Assembly: GCA_002422225.1 (NCBI GenBank)
Contig: DITX01000097.1
Location: 1-21,116, forward strand
Direction of reading: 5' to 3'
DNA length: 21,116 nucleotides
Source: Gammaproteobacteria bacterium UBA6173
Lineage (GTDB): Bacteria > Pseudomonadota > Gammaproteobacteria > Pseudomonadales > Pseudohongiellaceae
The notes under the pieces are model-generated. The model was not told the DNA's origin, ran no database searches, and saw nothing but the letters and a program-made list of their open reading frames with translations. A program made the position numbers and the translations under genes. Shown here piece by piece: positions 14,894 to 21,116 of this stretch; positions within the stretch are counted from its first letter, which is position 1; each line of letters starts with the position of its first letter.

Positions 14894-14915
14894 TAGCAGA
14901 ATAAGCATTCTGCTA
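14894..14915. repeat. Perfect inverted repeat (hairpin) downstream of the lipocalin-like gene
   Basis: TAGCAGAAT (14894-14902) and ATTCTGCTA (14907-14915) form a 9-bp stem with a 4-nt loop, 49 nt past the stop of the lipocalin-like gene. There is no T-run on either side, so it is not a standard intrinsic terminator; it may stabilise the mRNA 3' end or bind a protein. Confidence 0.5.
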
Positions 14916-14963
14916 ACAAAGCACTCGCAGCCAGCGCTTGGTTGAAGACAGATAAACCCTGAC

Positions 14964-15467
14964 TCAGCTGCTGATTCGACGCCAGGTCAAAGTGCCCGTG
15001 GTACGACCACTGGCATCACGAATCGATAATTTCAACAAACCATCGCTGGTGAATTCGTAATAACGCACGTTGTCTTCGCCGACCCAACTGCCACGGGTTG
15101 GAGAGCCTTCAACATGGTGGGTTACCTTGTTTTGATCGATATCCCAGGTGACAGGCCCCCAGTAGGCAAACCCACCGCTGACATTAGTACTGCTTTGCGC
15201 GGCACGCGCGGGCAGATCCTTGGGCATGCCCTGCGCAGACATCTGATCGTGCTCGTCATACATGATACGACCGATGTAGTTATTGTCGACTTCTGCCCCT
15301 CCGGCTGGAAAGTTGATAAAACTGACCAGCTCATAATGGCCAACAAACTGCCGCTTCACTGCAGCCAGGCGCGCGTCTTCAGCGGCGCTCACGTCCGGCT
15401 GCTGCAGCATTATCGCGCCAAGGAACAATGCGCCCAGCGCAGTCAGACCAAACAGTGTACGTTTCAT
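14964..15467 (-). CDS. Secreted lipocalin-like domain protein
   Basis: This 167-residue protein starts with a signal peptide (about residues 1-29, MKRTLFGLTALGALFLGA, cleaved near VSAAED), so it should be periplasmic or outer-membrane associated. The mature part resembles the bacterial lipocalin-like domain (PF13924 type). It contains FVGHYELVSFINFP, then IGRIMYDEHDQMSAQGMP, FAYWGPVTWDIDQNKVTHHVEGSP, a GSWVGEDNVRYYEFTSDGLL strand pair, and closes with GTLTWRRI. Members are thought to bind small hydrophobic ligands; none is known here. The frame is open up to 15524, but the ATG at 15467 has AGGAGA seven bases upstream and starts exactly at the signal peptide. It stands alone, diverging from tesB; a perfect hairpin follows it. 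Confidence 0.8.
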   Translation of the reverse strand: MKRTLFGLTALGALFLGAIMLQQPDVSAAEDARLAAVKRQFVGHYELVSFINFPAGGAEVDNNYIGRIMYDEHDQMSAQGMPKDLPARAAQSSTNVSGGFAYWGPVTWDIDQNKVTHHVEGSPTRGSWVGEDNVRYYEFTSDGLLKLSIRDASGRTTGTLTWRRISS

Positions 15468-15668
15468 GGGATTCTCCTGATGTAATGACTTGTTGTTATT
15501 GTGAGAGACGACGCTGTCGATCATACGCCGGGCGTGCAGAATGGGTAAAGTCCTCGCGCAAAACTAAGGCTGGAATGGCGCTCTGCACTTGCTCAAGGCT
15601 ATCACCAACTGTCCCGCTGCTGCTAAACTGCCGGCCAACCTTTTGATTATCGAGTACGGATCAACATC

Positions 15669-16562
15669 ATGGATGCACAGGAAAACCTACAGCTGGCGCG
15701 ATTGTTTAATCACCTGGAGCTGGAAACATTGGACGAAAACCTTTACCGCAGCGCTCATAAAAATGAGGGCTGGATGCGTGTTTATGGCGGTCAGGTGTTG
15801 GCGCAAGCCCTGTTGAGTGCCACACGCACGGTGCCAGATGACCGACATGTGCATTCCCTGCATGCTTACTTTTTACGGTCAGGCGACCTCAAACATCCGA
15901 TCATTTTTCAAGTTGATCGCATACGGGATGGCAAAAGTTTCACAACCCGACGCATTGTTGCCATTCAACACGGCAAAGCTATCCTGAATATGTCCTGCTC
16001 TTTTCAGGTGCCTGAGGACGGTCTGTCGCATCAGGCGGTGATGCCCGACGTGCCGCCGCCAGAACAGTGCGCAGATCGTAAGCAGATGGCTGAACATTTT
16101 CGTGGTCGAACCAATGAAGCGCTGCTTGAGCGCTTTTCGCGCCAGTTTGCAGTCGATTTGCGTCACGTTGACGTCAACAGTCTGTTTGATACAACACCCA
16201 AGGAGCCTGTTACCAGTGTCTGGTTTCGGCTGAACACTACGCTGCCCGAACATTACCCATTTCACGCGCATTTGCTGGCGTACGCCTCAGATATGACGCT
16301 GTTGCAGACATGTCTGCGTCCGCACGGTCAAAGCCTGTTTGACCCGCGGTTGCAGATAGCAAGTCTGGATCACACCATGTGGTTTCATCGCCCGTTCCGC
16401 ATGGATGACTGGCTGTTGTACTCGCAGGACAGTCCCTCATCATCCCAGGCACGCGGTTTTAACCGAGGCAATATTTTTACCCGTGACGGGATACTGGTGG
16501 CCTCAGTTTGCCAGGAAGGCTTGATTCGGGTACATAACGAAAACAAAGTGGCGGCTGAGTAA
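15669..16562 (+). CDS. tesB: Acyl-CoA thioesterase II
   Basis: TesB hydrolyses medium- and long-chain acyl-CoA to free fatty acid and CoA in the cytoplasm using two fused hot-dog folds. The 297-residue protein (E. coli TesB 286) shows the N-terminal hot-dog with VYGGQVLAQALLSA (38-51), VHSLHAYFLRSGD and DGKSFTTRRIVAIQ. The C-terminal hot-dog follows, with AYASDMTLLQT, ASLDHTMWFHRPF, and the tail GILVASVCQEGLIRVHN. The catalytic triad of E. coli TesB (Asp204, Thr228, Gln278) corresponds to Asp208, Ser232 and Gln282, a conservative Thr-to-Ser change. The ribosome-binding site before the ATG is weak (GGAT). It converges on dinB with a 10-bp gap, and I see no terminator between them. Confidence 0.95.
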   Translation: MDAQENLQLARLFNHLELETLDENLYRSAHKNEGWMRVYGGQVLAQALLSATRTVPDDRHVHSLHAYFLRSGDLKHPIIFQVDRIRDGKSFTTRRIVAIQHGKAILNMSCSFQVPEDGLSHQAVMPDVPPPEQCADRKQMAEHFRGRTNEALLERFSRQFAVDLRHVDVNSLFDTTPKEPVTSVWFRLNTTLPEHYPFHAHLLAYASDMTLLQTCLRPHGQSLFDPRLQIASLDHTMWFHRPFRMDDWLLYSQDSPSSSQARGFNRGNIFTRDGILVASVCQEGLIRVHNENKVAAE

Positions 16563-16572
16563 TTCAGGCAGC

Positions 16573-17721
16573 CTACTCAAGCGCCAACACCAGCTGATCG
16601 GCCGCACGCTGATCGGCGGGTTGAAGTCGCAACCCGACTCCAATCAATCGCACCGGCCTGTTGTGCCTGTAAAACGCCTGCGACAGCAATGCCGCAAACA
16701 GCGTGGCATCATCGCGATCATCGGACTGTTCCGCCGTGGTGGAGACGAAGTTGTCAAACTTGAGCTTCACAAACTTCCCACTGACCCGGTAACGACTGGC
16801 CATGGGCTGCCAACGTCGCAGCATATCCTGATACAACGCTGGCATTTCCTGAAGACAGGCTGCCAGATCAGGCAAATCCTGCACATAGGTCGTTTCAACA
16901 CTCAGTGATTTGCGCTGCCACTCTATCTTCACTTCGCGCTGATCAACTCCGCGGCTCAATTCGTACAGCCGCATCCCAAAGCTGCCAAACTGGGCTTGCA
17001 GCGCCTCAAGTGCCCAGCCGCGTAGATCTTCGCAGGTATTTATACCGAGGGAGTTCAGCCTGGCCGCCGTGACCTTGCCTACCCCAAAGAGTTTCTTAAC
17101 CGGGAGTTGCCGCACAAAACTGTCAACTTCGTCAGGTCGAATCACAAACTGGCCATCGGGCTTATTCCAATCACTGGCAACTTTGGCCAGAAATTTATTC
17201 GGCGCAATACCGGCCGACATCGTGATGCCCAGATTCTGACGCACACGCCGTCGGATATCTTCTGCAATCAGCGTTGCACTGCCACGAAAAGCGGTTGAGT
17301 GACTGACATCCAGATAAGCTTCATCCAGCGATAATGGCTCGATCAGGTTGGTGTAGTCAGCAAAAATGGCCTGTGCCTGGCGTGATACCTCTCGGTACTT
17401 TTCCATGCGGGGTGGCACCACAATCAATTGCGGACAATGCCTTAGAGCGGTCGCCGTTGGCATGGCAGAGTGCACACCAAACCGGCGCGCCTCGTAGTTA
17501 CAGGTTGCGACAACACCACGACGGTCACTCGCGCCGCCGACAGCCAGGGGTTTGCCCTGCAGTTCCGGGTTGTCGCGCATCTCAATGGCCGCATAAAAGC
17601 AGTCACAGTCGCAATGAATGATCTTGCGCTGCACAGCTTTCTTCGCGTGACCATCGTCAGTTGCCTGCACGTCGTCTGATGTTTGCAATTTGCTTTTTTC
17701 GGGCATCGGAGCATTGGCCAT
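16573..17721 (-). CDS. dinB: DNA polymerase IV (Y-family translesion polymerase)
   Basis: DinB copies past damaged bases, notably N2-guanine adducts, with low fidelity. The 382-residue protein has the Y-family palm metal ligands: Asp38 in IIHCDCDCFYAA, and Asp133/Glu134 in SLDEAYLD. The steric-gate residue is Tyr43. GVVATCNYEARRFGVHSAMP, the GITMSAGIAPNKFLAKVASDWNKPDG-type palm/thumb region and the helix-hairpin-helix VKKLFGVGKVTAARL are all present. The last residues contain QLVLAL, matching the beta-clamp binding motif of E. coli Pol IV (QLVLGL). About 31 residues precede the usual N-terminus (QRKIIH); this hydrophilic extension may be real or the start may be further in. I see no convincing LexA box before it, so SOS control is unproven. 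It diverges from pepQ with 57 nt between them. Confidence 0.95.
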   Translation of the reverse strand: MANAPMPEKSKLQTSDDVQATDDGHAKKAVQRKIIHCDCDCFYAAIEMRDNPELQGKPLAVGGASDRRGVVATCNYEARRFGVHSAMPTATALRHCPQLIVVPPRMEKYREVSRQAQAIFADYTNLIEPLSLDEAYLDVSHSTAFRGSATLIAEDIRRRVRQNLGITMSAGIAPNKFLAKVASDWNKPDGQFVIRPDEVDSFVRQLPVKKLFGVGKVTAARLNSLGINTCEDLRGWALEALQAQFGSFGMRLYELSRGVDQREVKIEWQRKSLSVETTYVQDLPDLAACLQEMPALYQDMLRRWQPMASRYRVSGKFVKLKFDNFVSTTAEQSDDRDDATLFAALLSQAFYRHNRPVRLIGVGLRLQPADQRAADQLVLALE

Positions 17722-17778
17722 TAACGATCATGGGCGTATTATCACACAGCAGCCTCACTTTGAATCCTAGTCTCCCGT

Positions 17779-19128
17779 ATGCATACAGAATCACTTTTTC
17801 AAGCACATATCAATCAACAACAACGGGAGCTAGTAGACGCGCTTGCGCACACTGGACTCTCAGACTGCGCCGTGCTGATTTACAGCGGGAAACTGCACTA
17901 TCACTACGCTGACGATCACGCTGGCACGTTCAGGGCGTGGGGGCATTTCCTGCGCTGGATACCTGTCGACCGGCCTGATTTTTTTGTGCTGCTGCGTGCC
18001 GACCACAAACCTATGTTCCTGCCCGTGCTGCCCAATGATTACTGGCACGATCAACATCTTGAAATGCCCGAATGGTGGGCATCATCGTTTGTCATACAGC
18101 CTTTGTTGTCTGTGGCAGACCTTGGGACAACAATCGCCAGTGCCAAGGTAAAATCGGATCAGCTGATTTTTTTAGGTGAAGATGACAAGCTGGCGGCTTC
18201 GCTGGGATGCCCAGCCACGCATATTAATCCAGCCAAGCTGCTCACCTGGCTGGATTACCAACGCGCGTACAAGACAGACTATGAGGTGCACTGCCTCGCA
18301 GACGCTAATGCTCATGCCCTGCTTGGTCACCAAGCCGCGCACGACTGTTTTCAGGCGGGGGGTGATGAGTACGATATTCATATGGCCTACCTGCAAGCCT
18401 GCAAAGTGCTTGATCCAGAGTTGCCGTATAACAACATCGTGGCACTGAATGCCAACGGCGCGCTCTTGCACTACCAGCATAAAAAGCGCTACCTCGCAGC
18501 CGACGCACACAAACCCGCCAATCAGGTATTGCTGATTGATGCAGGCTGCCGTTACAACTCCTATTGCTCGGACATTACGCGCACCTGGTGCGCGCCGGGA
18601 GTAAACGCTGACTTTGTTGGGCTGTTGACTGGCATGCAGGCACTGCAACTGGCCATCATTGATGAAATTCGTGTTGGCAGCAGTTTTGTTGAGTTACACA
18701 AACTGACCCATGCAAAGCTGGCTCAGTTGCTGGTGGACAGTCGCATTTGTTCAGGAAGCGCCGAACAATTATTGGCAAAAGGCATCACCCGCACGTTCCT
18801 GCCACATGGCTTGGGGCATTTGCTGGGGCTGCAGGTTCATGATGTGGGCGGTCGCCTTGCGGATCCGATTGGCAACTTTGCGCCACCTCCACCGGAGTTC
18901 CCGACATTACGAACCACGCGCGCCATTGATGAACGTATGGTGTTCACCATAGAGCCAGGCATTTATTTTATACCTGTATTGCTGCAGGCCTTGCGCTCTG
19001 GGCCTGAGGCCGGGCTTGTAAACTGGCCGCTCATTGATGAGCTCCAGCCTTTGGGCGGCATCAGAATCGAGGACAATATCTGGATAGGCCCACACGGAGT
19101 GCACAATCTGACACGCAGCGCCCTGTAA
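17779..19128 (+). CDS. pepQ: Xaa-Pro dipeptidase (prolidase)
   Basis: PepQ is a cytoplasmic dinuclear-metal peptidase that splits dipeptides with C-terminal proline; the E. coli enzyme also hydrolyses some organophosphorus triesters. At 449 residues it matches the family (E. coli 443). It has the N-terminal creatinase-like domain and the pita-bread catalytic domain with all five metal ligands: Asp254 (LLIDAGCRYN), Asp265 (SDITRTW), His347 (LPHGLGHLLGLQVHD), Glu392 (FTIEPGIYF) and Glu431 (GIRIEDN). The proline-rich FAPPPPEFPTLR segment before the fourth ligand is typical of bacterial PepQ. The ATG lacks a strong ribosome-binding site but fits the family N-terminus. It converges with waaA (27 bp apart) without a visible terminator. 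Confidence 0.95.
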   Translation: MHTESLFQAHINQQQRELVDALAHTGLSDCAVLIYSGKLHYHYADDHAGTFRAWGHFLRWIPVDRPDFFVLLRADHKPMFLPVLPNDYWHDQHLEMPEWWASSFVIQPLLSVADLGTTIASAKVKSDQLIFLGEDDKLAASLGCPATHINPAKLLTWLDYQRAYKTDYEVHCLADANAHALLGHQAAHDCFQAGGDEYDIHMAYLQACKVLDPELPYNNIVALNANGALLHYQHKKRYLAADAHKPANQVLLIDAGCRYNSYCSDITRTWCAPGVNADFVGLLTGMQALQLAIIDEIRVGSSFVELHKLTHAKLAQLLVDSRICSGSAEQLLAKGITRTFLPHGLGHLLGLQVHDVGGRLADPIGNFAPPPPEFPTLRTTRAIDERMVFTIEPGIYFIPVLLQALRSGPEAGLVNWPLIDELQPLGGIRIEDNIWIGPHGVHNLTRSAL

Positions 19129-19155
19129 AGTCTTATTGTCATCAACTACTATTGC

Positions 19156-20442
19156 TCAGGTCGGCAAGTAGCTGTCGACCAATGCGAATATCCGCTCGAG
19201 CGCGCCACGATTGGCGGCCACAGTCGTTTTGCCCGCATCCCCCATCGCATGCAATCTCTGCGGATCCTTGAATAACATGACTACCAGATCCGCCAGGGCG
19301 CGCTCATCCGGTACGGACAGCAATGCCCCTTGCTCTGTCAGCCGCTCGCAAATAGTCTGGAAGTTGAATTGAGATGGCCCTGTAATAACCGGCAGGCCCA
19401 TAGCAGCCGGCTCAAGCACGTTGTGGCAACCGGTTGGCACCAGACTACCGCCCACAAATGCAAACTGCGCAAGGCTGTAATAGACCAACAACTCGCCCAT
19501 GCTGTCACCCAGAAACACGGCGGTCTGAGCGTCCACACGCTGATTGCTGCTACGGCGAACAACACCCAGTTGCTCTTTTTCACATAATCGCTCGGCACTG
19601 GGGAACCGTTCTGGATGGCGCGGAACCAAGACCAGCAACACATCTGGTATCTGCTTTTGCACCAGACGCAGTGCAGACAAAACTTTTTCATCTTCGCCTT
19701 CACGCGTACTGGCGGCGATCCAGATAGGACGCTCGCCGTCGATTCGCGCACGCATGGCGGCACTCAGTTGCGGTAAGGCCACTGGCAATTCGATATCAAA
19801 TTTGATGCTGCCGGTAATTTTGAGCTTTGCTGCAGATACTCCCAGTCTCTCAAATCGTTGCGCGTCACTTTCAGCCTGTGCAGCAATACAATCAATCTGT
19901 TTGAGCATGGGTTTACCAAGCGCGGCAAATTTTTCGTAACCACGATAGGATTTTTCGGAGAGTCTGGCATTTGCCACCATAATGCGTGCGCCACTTATTT
20001 TGCTGTAATGCACCAGATTCGGCCACAACTCAGTCTCTACCAGAATGACCAATGCTGGCTTGAAACTGTTCAGGAAACGTTTGACCGCCCCAGCGTAGTC
20101 ATAAGGGGCATAGACGTGGCAAACATCATGTCCGAACAACTCATCAATACGCTCAGACCCTGTAGGGGTCATGGTCGTGACAACAATGCCCCACTGCGGC
20201 CGCTCACGGCGCAACTTCAGCACTAACGGGGAAATTGCAACGGATTCACCGACTGATGCGGCGTGCACCCAGATCCATTTTGTTTCACTGCGCTCGGCCA
20301 AAGCGCGATCAACAAAGCCTAGCCGCTCGCCCCAGCGTTTAGCGTAAGCAGGGGCCGGCAGAAATAAAGCGCGCCACAAAAGCCTCAGCACAATAACGGG
20401 CAGCAGCAGATAAAATACAAAATTATAGAAGGCTCTATTCAC
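19156..20442 (-). CDS. waaA: 3-deoxy-D-manno-octulosonic acid (Kdo) transferase
   Basis: WaaA adds Kdo from CMP-Kdo to lipid IVA at the cytoplasmic face of the inner membrane, an essential step in lipopolysaccharide assembly that marks the cell as Gram-negative. From the GTG at 20442 the protein is 428 residues (E. coli 425). It starts with a membrane-anchoring helix (YLLLPVIVLRLLWRALFL). WVHAASVGESVA, with the catalytic Glu at about 66, follows, then the GT-B fold with ILVETELWPNL, NARLSEKSYRGY, WIAASTREGEDE, LVLVPRHPERF, AFVGGSLVPTGCHNVLEPA and a helical tail. The frame is open to 20535, but the GTG is preceded by AGGGA four to five bases upstream and gives the family length. It diverges from the corA remnant. 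Confidence 0.95.
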   Translation of the reverse strand: MNRAFYNFVFYLLLPVIVLRLLWRALFLPAPAYAKRWGERLGFVDRALAERSETKWIWVHAASVGESVAISPLVLKLRRERPQWGIVVTTMTPTGSERIDELFGHDVCHVYAPYDYAGAVKRFLNSFKPALVILVETELWPNLVHYSKISGARIMVANARLSEKSYRGYEKFAALGKPMLKQIDCIAAQAESDAQRFERLGVSAAKLKITGSIKFDIELPVALPQLSAAMRARIDGERPIWIAASTREGEDEKVLSALRLVQKQIPDVLLVLVPRHPERFPSAERLCEKEQLGVVRRSSNQRVDAQTAVFLGDSMGELLVYYSLAQFAFVGGSLVPTGCHNVLEPAAMGLPVITGPSQFNFQTICERLTEQGALLSVPDERALADLVVMLFKDPQRLHAMGDAGKTTVAANRGALERIFALVDSYLPT

Positions 20443-20603
20443 GAATTCCCTGTTTCTATGTCTTACCACATCAATGTGCGCGTCAGGCGGGCGGTGTGAT
20501 GCGGGTCTGAAAGCCGGCGTGCTACCATAGCGCAACGACGGGGGGAATGATTGCAGGATTCTGTGTTATGTGCAAATTCTGACTTTGGGAGCAGCTGATC
20601 ACG

Positions 20604-21116
20604 ATGTCTAAACCTCACACGGCACAGCACAAACCACGCCTGATAAAACAGCGTGGCAAAAAATTGGGCGCAGCCCCCGGAACACTGGTTCATATCGGGG
20701 ACATCAGCAGCCCCGTGACAGACATTCACTATATTCGCTACGACCAGAGCGCTGCGCATGAACAAGAGATTATTGATGTCAGTGAATGTGCACATGATCA
20801 GCTTGCACATCAAACCGGGTGGATAAATATCGACGGTCTGCACAACCCCGACATCATCCGCAGCATTGGGGAACGCTTTTCTATCCATCCATTGGTGCAG
20901 GAAGATATTCTTAATACTGATCATCGCCCTAAAATCGAAGTTCACGATGACTATCTTTACATCGTCATCAAAGTACTCAGTTTTAATGAGAGTACACAAA
21001 ATCGACAACATGGAAACGCTGCGGGAGTTATTAGTTGGCATGCTCGATCTGTATGTGTCGTCAAGCAGTCAGCGTCTGAATGAGACCATGAAAACACTCA
21101 CGCTGTTTGCCAGTAT
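20604..21116 (+). pseudogene. corA: CorA-type magnesium/cobalt transporter with internal deletion and frameshift
   Basis: CorA is a homopentameric inner-membrane channel for Mg2+ and Co2+. Residues 1-130 read as a normal CorA N-terminal domain: APGTLVHIGD, WINIDGLHNPDIIRSIGERF, IHPLVQEDILNTDHRPKIE and DDYLYIVIKVLSF. The frame then turns to unrelated residues and stops at 21083. In another frame, starting at 20992, the sequence resumes CorA: KIDNMETLRELLVGMLDLY, VSSSSQRLNETMKTLTL and FAS at the window edge. That is the long stalk helix, which in intact CorA lies about 130 residues further on. The central part (the EQVSLIL...FQE and LKREM regions) is therefore missing and the frame is shifted at about 20988-20992. 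A real deletion or a sequence/assembly error would both look like this. Confidence 0.8.

Noticed and set aside
17722..17778. Possible LexA/SOS box upstream of dinB
   Set aside because: A CTGT half-site is present on the minus strand, but the matching ACAG at the required spacing is not (ACGC instead).
20443..20535. Longer waaA start
   Set aside because: The extra 31 residues are not hydrophobic or family-like; the GTG at 20442 has a good ribosome-binding site and gives the normal length.
1..21116. CRISPR arrays, insertion sequences, attachment sites, tRNA genes
   Set aside because: No regularly spaced repeats, transposase or integrase motifs, or tRNA-like cloverleaf sequences were seen by eye.

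Overview
The window is about 21 kb of chromosomal DNA from a Gram-negative bacterium, most likely a gammaproteobacterium. The evidence is a Kdo transferase (waaA), a TolC-family outer-membrane channel, the thiC/tolC divergent arrangement, TesB, PepQ, DinB, and a DUF2868/DUF3482-type membrane protein plus GTPase pair. I see no rRNA, tRNA, insertion sequence, prophage or CRISPR array. Genes are densely packed, with many short overlaps.

Layout. (1) 1-2410: the 5' part of thiC (thiamine pyrimidine synthesis, minus strand) diverges from a tolC-like gene that ends in a strong intrinsic terminator. The 378-bp space between them holds a second intrinsic terminator inside the presumed thiC leader, but no recognisable TPP riboswitch. 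(2) 2437-8401: seven minus-strand genes run in one direction: a DUF2868-type membrane protein, a GTPase (ATGA overlap), a DUF486 small membrane protein, a VIT/CCC1-like membrane protein, a c-type haem lipoprotein, a small membrane protein and ferrochelatase hemH. The last four suggest an iron/haem-linked group. (3) 8564-14719: a plus-strand beta-CASP metallo-beta-lactamase (RNA-processing type) meets, tail to tail with 5 bp between, a tightly coupled minus-strand operon. That operon encodes a phosphoketolase-fold protein, an AMP/thymidine phosphorylase and a PRPP-synthetase-like enzyme. (4) 14964-21116: a secreted lipocalin-like protein, acyl-CoA thioesterase tesB, DNA polymerase IV dinB, Xaa-Pro dipeptidase pepQ, Kdo transferase waaA, and a corA-type magnesium transporter that appears to carry a large internal deletion with a frameshift.

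The most interesting part is region 3. The phosphorylase has the approximately 503-residue architecture of AMP phosphorylases and would release ribose 1,5-bisphosphate from nucleotides. The next gene keeps all PRPP synthetase motifs. The first gene has the phosphoketolase fold but has lost the thiamine-diphosphate and histidine motifs that define phosphoketolase. The three reading frames overlap by 1 and 4 nt, so they are probably made together. An inverted repeat of FNR/CRP type lies 83 bp upstream of the operon, and a perfect FNR consensus lies just inside the second gene, suggesting control by oxygen or redox state. With the RNA-nuclease-like neighbour, the locus looks like a nucleotide/pentose-phosphate salvage module whose first enzyme has an uncertain reaction.

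Functions below rest on motifs and family resemblance read by eye. No searches or structure predictions were run.
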